Positions 42,240 to 52,256 of a DNA stretch of 64,000 nucleotides are shown here, in pieces. A program made the translations under genes and the position numbers. The DNA is taken from contig JASWJB010000129.1 of the NCBI GenBank assembly GCA_032433595.1, forward strand, positions 45,833 through 109,832. Direction: 5' to 3'. Position 1 is the stretch's first letter, and every line of letters starts with the position of its first letter. The notes beneath the pieces are model-generated. The model was not told the origin of the DNA. It saw nothing but the letters and a program-made list of their open reading frames with translations, and searched no databases. Origin of the DNA: Conoideocrella luteorostrata (Eukaryota; Ascomycota; Sordariomycetes; Hypocreales; Clavicipitaceae).

Positions 42240-43990
42240 AGTGCTGCAGGGGGAGAGTATATCATTTGTGGTTCACGAGTGTGCAGCAGCAAAGGGTCCT
42301 GCAGGCAGATAATATATTATTTGGGGCTCACGAGTCTGTATCATTTGGGGTACGAGTGTGTAGCAACAGAAAATCATTTGGGTTTGCGAGTCTAGTTAAA
42401 GACGCCTCACAGTTTCCTCCCTGTCCTGCACACCCCGCACCCCAAACCCCCCCAACTTGGCCCCGCCATCCTCCGTCCCAGGCCCACACACAATGCAATA
42501 CGCCATCCTCCGACAGAGCCCAAACGACGTTACAAGTACAGTAGGCTTACCAAGGGGCCTCTGCTTCTTGTATTTCTTGAATTTCATGATGCTTGCGGCA
42601 TGCCTTTTCTTGCCTTCTAACACTCCATCTCACTTATAATAGTCAGGTGCGTGCCATGTACACCGATTCTCGAATGGCGGTTGACCTTACACGGCACCTG
42701 CTGCCATAAGTAAGCGATGGGATGTCGACAGGGAAGAAAAGACATGCCGGAAGCATCGTGAAATTGGAGAAATTCAAGATGCAGAGCCTCCATTGGTAAG
42801 CCAGCCCGCTGTCAATTCGAGAATGGGTGTACTTATAACGTCGTTTGGCTTTGTCACAGCCTGTTGATGTTGGCGACCTCGGAGGGGAGACGCACCTTGT
42901 TGAGATCAACGACGTCTGGCTCCGCGGGAGGTCGTTGGTCGTTGTCTGCAGTGATGTTTGTTCAAGAAGAAGATGTGAGTGCTTGTGCAAAGAAGAAGAA
43001 GAAGAGGTGCTTGTACAGAGAAGAAGAAGAAGAGTACGTTTTTTCACAGAAGAATGTGCAGTCCGAGTGCGGCATTTTATACGTGTAGATGCATCACATT
43101 TCATAAGGTTCACGTAAGGACTGGGGGCGCATGGGACTGGCTAGCTAGTTGGTGGTCAGTCAGTCATCAGTCATGATTCATAATAACATTAGAGTCCTGT
43201 TGGTCCTTACCCCGTCCAGTAGTAGTAGTTGGTTGAGGATAAAGACGAAAAGAACTCTCTGTCGCCTATCTAGAGTTGGAGCTAGATAATTGGCTAGACT
43301 GAAGATAGCTCCAATCACACCGACCATGACGCCGACGATACTGGCCGATCCACTCTCAAAGTAAATTTTATTTAGGTGTACGAGTCTATTTTATGTAGGT
43401 TTGGCAACAATAGACATCAAGGTGTGCTTTCCTCGCAACGAATTCACTGCATCGTCAAAGTCAACCAAATTCTATGAAACCAAACCTTACATGGTGATCG
43501 ATCCATGACACAATGGGGAGTACTGATCAGAGTTTACATGCAGTACAAATTGAGAGAAATCCCTGCAATTGCGACCATGACTTTCATCTCCACACACACA
43601 CACACACACACGAAAGAAATCCGGAGCAAGTAGGTACAGCGCACTTTGCAAGCTCCTTGGTATAGGTACCAACATGCCTTTTCGGGAGTGACATCATCTC
43701 GAATCTCGGGGGGTCTTCCGTGAACCTCACCACACATTGTTTACTTGGAGCTTCTAGGCGCGGGTTTGAACCGTATTATTCAGCTCAACGAAGAAAGTCT
43801 TGAAAGCAGCTCTACTGCCCCAACTTTTCTACTCGTCCCCGCGAATTGTGGGAGGGCTTGCAAGAACCTTTCGCAGAGTGTACGGAGCGTTGCTGGTTAA
43901 TCCCGAGATGGCTCATCTTGCCTGTCTAGAAGCTGTAGAAGCAGGCAATGGTATGGAAATGTCCGACATTATGTTCACGAGTCTGTAGCA
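42240..43990. repeat. Segment duplicated at 47970-48740
   Basis: Shared pieces in the same order include the GTGTGTAGCAACAG/TATCATTTGGG motif, a (CA)n next to GACTTTCATC, TTTGCAAGCTCCTTGGT, and about 200 bp from GCCTTTTCGGGAGTGACA to GAGGGCTTGCAAGAACC (43676-43875 versus 48522-48730). Shorter relatives lie at 49080-49260 and 63490-63570. Confidence 0.7.
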
Positions 43991-44142
43991 GCAAAGAATA
44001 TATCATGTCCACTGCGCCAGCCTTGTGGCTGACTTGTTTATTGAGCACTTGTCACCGAAAAATGATAAACATGTCGATCCATGCATCCCCACCCACCTTC
44101 CATCCATCCATGCATCCATCTACAATTGAGAAAAAGAGTGTT

Positions 44143-44781
44143 TTAGTGTCTCATCTTGTAAAAAGGGTCAAGAGACTCGCAGAAGTCAAGGTATTGGCGA
44201 AGCTCTCGCTCCTGCGACTCTTTGAGCTGGAAACGCTCTCGCTCCTCCGCCTCTTTGATCAGTCGCTCCTCTTCACGTCGGCATTGCTCCTCTTCGGGTA
44301 GTTGCTCTTCTTCAAGTCGGCGTTGCTCCTCTTCAAGTCGGCGTTGCTCCTCTTCAAGTCGGCGTTGCTGCTCCTCTCTGGGTAGGCGTTGCTCCTCTCT
44401 GGGTAGGCGTTGCTGCTCTTCACGTAGGCGTTGCTGCTCTTCACGTAGGTGTTGCTGCTCCTCGCGTAGGCGTTGCTGCTCTTCACATAGGCGTTGGTGC
44501 TCCTCCTCGCGTCGGCTTAGCTTCTCTTCACGTCGGCGCAGCTCCTCTTCACGTCGGTGTTGCTGCTCTTCACGCACGCATTGCTCCTCTTCACGTCGCC
44601 ACTCGTACAAGCGGCGAAGCTGGAGGAGTTGGCGCAGTTCTGACTCGTCACGTAGGCGTTGCTCCTCTGCACGTTGCCGTTCGGCATGCTCGTATAAACG
44701 GACAAGTTGGCGCAGCTCTTCAAGCTCGTTTAATGCCATGTTGACGGGTGGGTGGGGTGGCTGCGCGCGAGGTCTCTTCAT
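44143..44781 (-). CDS. 212-residue coiled-coil protein or gene fragment
   Basis: A long minus-strand frame, almost all heptads of the type Arg-Glu-Glu-Gln-Gln-Arg-Leu, encoded by a 21-bp tandem. It forms a charged coiled coil with a Met-Ala-Leu-Asn-Glu-Leu-Glu-Glu-Leu-Arg start (residue 15 is an alternative start). Such Glu/Arg-rich helices precede a conserved domain in some fungal kinase and nuclease-like proteins, and the last 30 residues resemble that junction before a stop, so it may be only a truncated N-terminus. The opposite strand is also open over this region because of the triplet bias. An inverted partial copy of the 5' end is at 42089-42150. Confidence 0.4.
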   Translation of the reverse strand: MKRPRAQPPHPPVNMALNELEELRQLVRLYEHAERQRAEEQRLRDESELRQLLQLRRLYEWRREEEQCVREEQQHRREEELRRREEKLSRREEEHQRLCEEQQRLREEQQHLREEQQRLREEQQRLPREEQRLPREEQQRRLEEEQRRLEEEQRRLEEEQLPEEEQCRREEERLIKEAEERERFQLKESQERELRQYLDFCESLDPFYKMRH

Positions 44782-45420
44782 CGATGGCCGTTATTTGCAG
44801 TTTATTCAAGGGAGAAGCAGGCCAGACGCGTGGAGGGGGGTTATCTTATACGTATAGTTGGTTTACAGGAGGTTTACAGGAGGCTTGTGGAGTATGGGGC
44901 TAGTTGTTGGTTCGTTATCATCAGTCATGATTGATAATAACACCACGAACCAATCGTGCAGGACGAGTGTCATGTTGGTCCTTGCTCTGCACAATAGTTG
45001 TTTGTTGGAGAGCGAATACGAAAGAGAACTCTGTCCCGGTCTACGCCGCCCTCTCCGGCGTGGCGACGATGAACAACTGCCTCGTGTCCAGAGATGTAGG
45101 TTTTCGGCCGCTCCGCCGCGAAGGCGCGCGGTTTTTGGGGCGGTTTTTGGAGCGCTTTTTGATGGGCTTTTGGCAAGGCGAGACGGAGTTTTCGCAAGGT
45201 TTCTCATGTATTGGTGCGCCTGCTTGCGGGTGTGTGAGTGTGTGTGTGCCTCCTTGCTTTCGCGGCCTGCCCGAACTAGCCACCAACTCTGCGCCTGGCC
45301 GCCGTCCCATCACCGACGTGTAGTGTGCCATGGTGCGATAGTTCTTCTCGTCCTGGTCTTCAATCGCCGCGTTCTGTCATGCCCGGGTATCATCATGATG
45401 CTCGGGATTATGATCGGGCG
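44782..45420. other. No gene recognised
   Basis: Overlapping frames on both strands and no family match. A repeated GGTTTACAGGAGG occurs at 44859-44882. Confidence 0.45.
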
Positions 45421-45628
45421 TTCAAGCAAAACAAGACAGGCACGGGCGTCTCGAGCCGCACTTGCTAGCAAGCCAGGACAGAAAGCAACACGCCCACGGC
45501 GAAACCCGGTGCGCAAAGCGCCCTGCAACTCGGCAGCCGACAAAATGCAAAAAGCCGCGCACAAAATGCCGGCGGGATGGGTGTTTCTCTGGAGAGCGGT
45601 TCTCAGCTCACGTTATGGCCAGGAAAGA
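45421..45628 (+). repeat. Satellite remnant and dispersed block B, copy 8
   Basis: 45421-45556 resembles the roughly 190-bp satellite. Block B runs from 45557 (GCGCACAAAATGCC) to about 45628. Confidence 0.75.
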
Positions 45629-46834
45629 GAAGGAATCGAGAGGTAAACAGTCATGAACTCGATAGCTAAACTCACAAGTACTCCAGCCATCCCTAGCTCC
45701 CTTTATCCTCTTCAACCAGCGCCATCTTCTTCTTAAACCACGCAGCAAGATATATCCCGACCACAAGGAGCTGCTTATTCACCACTTTTCCTAAGTCCTG
45801 GGGTCCCATGATCATTTCCGTCTCTTCATTCTTGTGTTTCTCCCCCGACAGAAACATGGCAGAGAGCGCAAGAAAACAAGCTCTTTTGGCTGAGCCTCGG
45901 CAATGGCGCCGTAACCGAAGACAGCCCGCAGAGATTGAAAACCTACGATATGCGAGGACATGACAAGGTATGTGCAGTATGGCGTGCCATGAAACTCCCA
46001 TGGCTGTGCGGCGGAAGAAGTTCAAAGCCGCCTCAGGTGCTAAATCCCGAGAGAAAGACTAGTCGCCAATCGTTACCGAAAAGTCACTTCCTACCTTACC
46101 GCCGAATGCTATTCCGCTAAACGCCTTTTCGAACGATTGTGTCGACCCCGATTCCGACACTCCTACCGAACTCTCACCACACCCACGACCGGCGCATAGT
46201 GTTGCGTGGAATATAAGACCTAATTAAAGCCACTAGACTGAAGTTCAGTAGGCGTACACTTTTCCTCCAGTGGTCAAGTGGTCAATTATCCCGACACATA
46301 GGCACCATGAGTCGTCTTCAAGGGGTAGCTCAAGACCAGCCCGATCCCCTGAAAGGCTGGATTCGTCAGCCAAGACTGAGGGACCGAGCCTACCTGCGAC
46401 TACCTATCGGGGGAATTTATCGCGGCTACCCTAGAGGCTCCTTTCTGCCCACGCACTCTTTACTCTGCCTTGCCTCTACTCCGTGCACTCTACTCTTGCA
46501 CGCTGTGATCCTGCTCCCACTCCCACTTCCAGCACTAGTAGTGTGTTGAGTGAACGAGTTGGTGGGATCGCCAGCTTGTAAACATCAGGACTATCTCGCG
46601 TTAGTGGACTGGCGAAGGGGAGTTGAAGGCCGGGGAACAGGAGAACAAACGGACCTGGCTGAATATGAACCCTCCCCCCCTTTACTTTTTTCGCAGGCCG
46701 CTTCGTTAAGTTTATTAAGAAGTCCTCCCAGGATTTTATTAGCACTATTGCGGTCAGATGAAGTTGATGCGCACCTTGGGAGCAATACTGCAGACGGGTT
46801 GTCACAAGCCCTTCTTCCCCATAACAGGATGACG
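45629..46834. other. No firm gene; one repeat end
   Basis: 46200-46255 is the TGTTGCGTGGAATA repeat also at 29166-29225 and 18749-18818 (inverted). Minus frame 45693-45860 ends in a plausible peptide (Tyr-Leu-Ala-Ala-Trp-Phe-Lys-Lys-Lys) but is unassigned. Confidence 0.4.
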
Positions 46835-47005
46835 GTGTGCAAGTCAATCTGACGAAGACGATGAAGAAGCGCCAGATATCGCCAGTCAATCTAACGAGCT
46901 CGTAGAAAAAGCTCAAATGTCGGAACGTACAGGCTCTGCAAGAAGCATCAGATATCGCACGTCAGTTGGCGAGCTCGTTGGAAGGGTTCAAATCTCTGCC
47001 AGAAC
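46835..47005 (+). repeat. 75-bp repeat array E, about 2.3 units
   Basis: Further copies of the 25-codon repeat on the plus strand. Confidence 0.85.
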
Positions 47006-47454
47006 GGCAAGAGCTGCCAGTATCCCATCCAGGACAACGTTGACTGCGGAGCACATGTGCTGCGAGCGGCTCTGGACAATACGGGTGGCAATGCCGCTCA
47101 CGCGCTGGGTAGTTACAATGGGTTGTTCACGGCGAACGATAACACCGGCTTGAATGGCGGGAGACTTCTTGCTCATGTGTCGTCTGTATGCTCTCGAGCT
47201 GTTTGCGGAGCTGCTCAAACTCCATCCGGAAAGCCCCTCGCTCCTTGCCCATAGCCTCCAATTTGGCAGACGGATCTGGATCGTTGGTTGTGTAGACATC
47301 GGGCTTAGCTGGCTCTACAGCATGGCCGTTGCTGGCCCGGTGCAGGTACTTCGCAACCGAGTTGCCTTTGGAAGTAGATTCAAACCTCACTGCTTATGGT
47401 ACTGGCAAGGGCAATAATAAAAAGCAAGTGGCATTGAAAGGATAGGAATTTGAG
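47006..47454. other. Coiled-coil-like coding remnant, minus strand
   Basis: Minus frame 47127-47390 has a helical stretch (Glu-Gln-Leu-Arg-Lys-Gln-Leu-Glu-Ser) and continues in another frame at 46988-47130. It is probably a broken gene, family unknown. Confidence 0.4.
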
Positions 47455-47635
47455 CAGGCTGCAAGAAGCATCAGATATTGCAAGGCAACCTGACGAGGTC
47501 GTTGAAAGGTTCAAATGTCGGAAGACGTACAGTCGCTGCACGAAGCATCAGATAGCGCAAGTCAATCTGACGGAGACGATGAAGAAGCATCAGATATCGC
47601 AAGCCAATCTGACGAGCTCGTTGTTCTTGGGTTGC
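47455..47635 (+). repeat. 75-bp repeat array F, about 2.4 units
   Basis: Plus-strand units. Frame 47515-47700 reads Met-Ser-Glu-Asp-Val-Gln-Ser and two Ala-Ser-Asp...Gln-Ser-Asp units without interruption, the clearest protein-coding version of the repeat. Confidence 0.87.
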
Positions 47636-47969
47636 AAATTGAACCGGCATTGCAATTTTCTTATCAAGGTCTTTGGAAACCACAAGGCTGGTTTGAATAG
47701 TTCGAATCGCAAGCTCCTTATCAATGCCAGCGTCAGCTAGTAGCCTGACTGCAAGAACATGGAAGAAATCGCGTAATATTCAAGATATTTAACCGTGCCT
47801 TGCAGCTTCGCCTTGTTCGGCGTATCGTGATGAGATTGAACCATTCGCCGACCGTAAATTCGTTGAATTCGTTGAATTGACGATAAATTCGTTAATAGGC
47901 TTCGACCTAGCATCGCCGGTGGCGGTGTGGGTGAGCAGTGCTTAGCCGGCGACATTTTTTTTTTATTTC

Positions 47970-48740
47970 ACCCGCGCGCGAGTGTAGCAACAACGTATCA
48001 TTTAGGTTTACGAGTGTGTAGCAGCAGAGTCTGTATTATTTCGGTGTACGAGTTTGTATTATTTGGGTTTTAGCAACAATAAGTAATAAGGTTCGTGCTT
48101 GCGCTCGTGCTCAGAGTTTGCGTGCGGTATAAATTGCTGTAACTGCGACCACGACTTTCATCACTTTCAACGCACACACACGCACACACACGCACACGCA
48201 CACACACACGCACACACAAACACTTTGCAAGCTACTTGGTGTAGCTGCTAATGTGATTTCTGTAGCACCATGGCCAAGCAGGATATCAAGCCAACTGCTC
48301 CCACACAGCGTCCTCATTCGCCCTTTGCGCCTGGACCGCAACTGGCCGTCATTGTCGCAGGCTGAGACTGACCGCTGGTCGTCTTGCTGCAAGTAAGGTC
48401 TCTACAAACTACGGCAGGTCTCTGCAAAATCCTTTATCTTGCCACAAGCAAGGTCTCTGGAGGCGACAGACCTTAGGAACAGCCCGAGACGTAAAGAAAT
48501 AGGCTGTGTCACAACTTCAACAGCCTTTTCTGGGAGTGACAGAATCTCGAATCTCGGGGGGGGGAGCCTTCCTTGAAGCTTACCGCACCTTGTTTACTTG
48601 GAGCTTGTGGGCGAGGGTTCTGAACATATTGTTCGGCTCAGCGAAGAAATTCTTGAAAGCAGCTCTACTGCCTCGACTTTTCTACTCGTCCCTGCGAATT
48701 GCGGGAGGGCTCTGCGAGAACCTTTATCCCGCAGCTGCTG
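47970..48740. repeat. Second copy of the 42240-43990 duplication
   Basis: Same pieces in the same order but more compact. 48170-48225 is a (CA/CG)n tract. 48405-48480 contains AGGTCTCTRCAAA repeats related to 49085-49260. Confidence 0.68.
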
Positions 48741-49675
48741 GCATCAGACTTGCCTTGCCCTCCAATTGTTCCTCGTCAAGGGATTTACATCGTGCTCATT
48801 CCAGTTACGAGATGTCACAGGAAAATATGAGCCTACTTAAAGGTCATAACTACACATGAAAAGGAGCCTCTGGCTACGCCTTTTTTTTGTGCGACACGAG
48901 ACCCGAAAGAGCCCTTTATCAGTATTTATTGTCACCACCTTCCCGGATCGGGAATGGGTAATTTGCGCGCCTGCTGCCCTCCTTGGATGTAGTAGCCGTT
49001 TCTCAGGCTCCTTCTCCAGGGTCGAGCTCTAACCTCCGTTACCGGTTGTAACCATATTTGGCTACTACGCACACATGGAAAGTTGACGCAAGGTCTCTAC
49101 GAATTACGGATGGTTTACTGAATTCTGCAATTCACATTACTCATCGCACTTCGCTGTGTTCTTCATCGATGCCAGAACTAAGAGATCCGTTGTTGAAAGT
49201 TTTGACATCGCAAGAACCTTTATCTTGCTGCAAGCAAGGCTCTACGAATTACGGGAGGTCTCTGCCACGGCGGCCATGGAACGGCCCATCATCTGTGAAC
49301 CCAGCGCACTAGCCGGCCTGGACGTCCACATGGGCGAAAGTCCGCCTCAACCTGTTCTCAAAAACCTCCACCTTATCCCCTTCATTATCCAAGACCCCTT
49401 CCTGTTATACGTCCCCGTCATCCACCTCGCCAGCCAATTCATTTCTCCCGTAGCGGCAGAATCGTCGCTCCAACGACAACCTCCGTCCTCAACGAGATAT
49501 GGCCGCAGCGCATCAAATACTCTTATCTTTTGCTTTACCGGCCCACTATCAATATCACTGCTTACGCTCTTCATCATACTCAGATTCATCTATTCCTGCC
49601 GATTTCCACTGTTGCCAAATTGCTCCTTTACCACACGTCTATGTAAAGGCACATAACGCAACAGAAGAAGCATCA
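48741..49675. other. Unassigned region with an open frame
   Basis: Plus frame 49156-49656 (up to 166 codons) contains a hydrophobic segment but begins inside repeated sequence, and I recognise no family. Confidence 0.35.
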
Positions 49676-49739
49676 GGACAAAGACAAGGACAAAGACAAG
49701 GACAAAGACAAGGACAAAGACAAGGACAAAGACAAGGAC
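49676..49739 (+). repeat. 12-bp (GACAAAGACAAG) tandem array, interrupted
   Basis: About five units, encoding Asp-Lys repeats in one frame. A solo LTR interrupts the array, which resumes at 49949-50010. Confidence 0.9.
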
Positions 49740-49948
49740 TGTGGCTTGCACAGGGGGGGGGGGCTGTGCAGGTGATCTAGATCAAATGCTTCAATTTGTA
49801 ATATATTCAATAAGTCTGTGTCTATCTAAGAAGAAGAAGGGAAGTCAAGATACGAAGCCTACGATCGTCGTATGAAAAGGTCGGCCAGGAGGTGGCCACA
49901 TAATTCGCTTCTCTGCTCCTTGTTTTGCTTGGCGGCAAGATTCCAACA
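49740..49948 (+). mobile_element. Solo LTR, family alpha (copy 3)
   Basis: 209 bp from TGTGGCTTGCACAGGG to AGATTCCAACA, closest to 4718-4923 (shared GATCTAGATCAAATGC). Flanks AGGAC (49735-49739) and AGGAT (49949-49953) are a 5-bp duplication with one C-to-T difference. It contains a run of about ten G that the other copies lack. Confidence 0.88.
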
Positions 49949-50063
49949 AGGATAAAGACAAGGACAAAGACAAAGACAAGGAAAAGGACAAGGACGAGGA
50001 CGAGAAGGAGGGATAGGAGTAGAGGCTTACTTTCAGCGAAGACGATTTCTTCGATAACCAGAT

Positions 50064-50266
50064 TGTGGGTTACACAAGGTGTTGTGCAATTACGGTATCG
50101 ATACCAATTGCGGCCAAAATACAATATATTGAATAATCTCTGTATATCTAAGAGGAGGACAACAAGTTAAGGTGGGAGGCTCGATGTCGCCGTATAAATA
50201 TCGTGGCTGAAAGGTGACCACGTGACGTGCTCAGTGCTTCCTATTCTGCTTGGCGGGATTCCAACA
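50064..50266 (+). mobile_element. Solo LTR, family alpha (copy 4)
   Basis: 203 bp from TGTGGGTTACACAAGG to GGGATTCCAACA with CGTATAAATATCG and GACCACGTGA, closest to 5061-5266 (shared GTATCGATACCAATTGCGG). The flanking pentamers CAGAT and CCTGA do not match, so the site was altered or the copy arose by recombination. Confidence 0.85.
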
Positions 50267-50289
50267 CCTGATTAATGTTGTTCCAGTTT

Positions 50290-50585
50290 CAGAAGTAGCA
50301 ATAACAGGGGTCACAATAGAACTATTCCCTGATCTCATGATCGCGAAGGTCTCCTTCGTTATAAATGGCTCGTCGCAGGCGTCACACTCGTACTCTGGCT
50401 CATTAGGTTCGGAGGATTCGGAGGATTCGGCCTATTAGCCCACATTAGTCATATGCTGGTTTACCGCATGCTGACTACCGAAATGCCGATTGCATGTATT
50501 GCATTCAAAGGTCGGGAAAACAGTGACTAGTTGCGTCCATATGTTGCTGACGCGACTGCCAGCCAGCGGCAAATATAAGTCAGCA
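50290..50585 (-). pseudogene. C2H2 zinc-finger gene relic
   Basis: The minus strand reads Phe-Glu-Cys-Asn-Thr-Cys-Asn-Arg-His-Phe...Asn-Gln-His (a C2H2 finger of the type repeated in fungal nucleic-acid-binding proteins) and, after two adjacent stops (TAA TAG, forward about 50434-50439), an acidic linker and a second half-finger Tyr-Glu-Cys-Asp-Ala-Cys. The paired stops fall where related proteins often have a Trp-containing linker. It lies between solo LTRs and is non-functional. Confidence 0.65.
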
Positions 50586-50934
50586 CGTTCTGCAGGTGGA
50601 TATTCTGCAAACAGGAGAAATTAAGTCCTGGAGCGAGACAAGACAACTATTTAATTACAATGCGAGCGACAAGGATAAACAGGTGAGAAGTATGAGGACA
50701 TTGAGACAGGACGAGGTGAAGATGCCAGTAACGAGATGCATGGCGTAAGGCATGCGTTAGGCAGGTCTTTGAAACAGGGCGTGCTTCGAGAGGGCGCCGC
50801 AGCGTATGGCTTTGTTTTGGTTTGCTCTCTTTTGGTGGCTTAGAAATTATCACGCTCTATTCACATTTGGAGTTAGCTTGACCCATGTGCCTTGAGATTT
50901 TACCTTCCTTGCCTGCACGGTTACTGGTGTCATG

Positions 50935-51141
50935 TGTAGGAAGCACAGGGCCTTCGAGTAGCTGGTACCAGAAGGTGAAGCAAAACAATAAACAAAACAA
51001 TTCAATTCATCTGTGACTATATAAGAAAGAAGGAGAAGAGGAAAAGGAATGCCCCTGGGCGCGCCGTATAAAAGAGGCAGGCTAGGGTGGCCACGTGACC
51101 CTGTCCGCAATTGCTCGTACGCTTGACGAGGGGTTCTAACA
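50935..51141 (+). mobile_element. Solo LTR, family alpha subgroup 2 (copy 2)
   Basis: 207 bp from TGTAGGAAGCACAGGG to GGGTTCTAACA with CGTATAAAAGAGG and GGCCACGTGACC. Flanks TCATG and GCATG agree at four of five bases, consistent with an aged duplication. It pairs with 30390-30604. Confidence 0.86.
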
Positions 51142-51539
51142 GCATGTGTAATTGTGTACTTGGGTCTTTGAAAATAGTTTGGTTCATGAGAAAGAATCCC
51201 CTTGGTAGTTGGAAGAACGCCTAAAGCATACTATTAAGGTCACGCGCAGCCTATGTGGATACAGTGAATAGTAGCACTAACTAGGGCGGTTAACCACCAC
51301 TGTATGGGATCAATCGTGCGCGACCGTCGCATAGGGCTAGAACCTGTTTTAAATGAGGGCGAATAATTGAAAGCATTAAAACACATCTAGAAGAAGATAA
51401 GCAGATATCAATGATCTCTTCTGTCATAATGCAGAGTTTGGATACATCGTGTACTTTCTTAACAATGCTACATCAGCCGCGTCCCAGTAGATCTTTCAAT
51501 GTGACCCCTTGGCTAATCATTCAATTTTCACCAGAGCCA
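51142..51539. other. Intergenic, AT-rich
   Basis: No gene seen. Composition shifts to AT-rich here and stays so through the methyltransferase relic. Confidence 0.5.
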
Positions 51540-52256
51540 TTACGGCCGAGATGGCTTGCTTGCTCTGAAAAGTAGCATTAAGCCTACAATCCATGTTTCA
51601 ACTTATTCGAACTCTTGTTTCAAACCACTGTCAATAGTGTCTAGTCTATCACTGGAATTATTGAACACTCCTCACCAATTCAAGAACCTCATCATAATAC
51701 GATAGAGCCAATTTTGCTCGGGATTGCCAACCCCGTCTCCATTGTATCCAAGGACTATGCAACCAAAAAGAACACTATCTGTATCCAGCATCTTTAAATA
51801 ATGCTTAAAAGCAGCTAATTTTCTAGTTGTCAGACCTAGAACACTGTGTAAAAGATTCATCATCAAGATCGAATTAAATTTTTGCGACTGGAGATATTGT
51901 GGGGGAGCAGTTATAACATCTGCCATAATACAGGAGACAGATACATCGGGAAAATTCGACTGTATGCGGCTCTTGGCTTGTCGAAGTGAGTCCGCATTCA
52001 AGTCCACTAACGTAATACGCTGGTGCTCCTGCTCAATTTCCTGAGATTTAAGGCTTAGGGACATAATTAGAAAGTATCCCGTTGTAACACCAATATCTAA
52101 ATGATTGTCGGTAAAATTCCGATTGAACAAAGGAACTAGATTATCGTGTGTGGGACATCTCCACACATAACTCATATTAAATCTTAAGACAATACAATCA
52201 TACAGTAACAACGCGATAGGCGTGTAATGTTGTGAGCCTAGGACTAACTGAGACAT
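51540..52256 (-). pseudogene. Class I SAM-dependent methyltransferase pseudogene
   Basis: The minus strand, ATG at 52254-52256, reads as a small methyltransferase of about 238 residues, near full length for this fungal/bacterial family. It has a His-Tyr-Thr-Pro start region and a Trp-Arg-Cys-Pro-Thr motif. The SAM-binding motif I is Leu-Asp-Ile-Gly-Val-Thr-Thr-Gly-Tyr-Phe, with Thr at a position usually Gly. An acidic strand end (Leu-Val-Asp-Leu-Asn) follows. Two in-frame stops interrupt the C-terminal part: TGA at 51672-51674 and TAA at 51603-51605, after which the same frame runs on in family-like sequence to a natural stop at 51540-51542. One intron between the two parts is conceivable, but the TAA would remain. 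The gene diverges from the PKS across about 2.1 kb and may once have served it. Confidence 0.8.

Noticed and set aside
44222..44857. 211-codon plus-strand Ser/Arg-rich frame
   Set aside because: It is the antisense of the Glu/Arg coiled-coil frame; both are open because of the 21-bp tandem.
49311..49335. Fifth copy of the CGTGGACGTCCACG palindrome near 49320
   Set aside because: Only the inner TGGACGTCCA matches and the flanks differ. Likely coincidence.
49156..49656. 166-codon plus-strand frame with a hydrophobic segment
   Set aside because: It starts within repeated sequence, has no recognisable homologue and no supporting start context, so it is kept only as a note.
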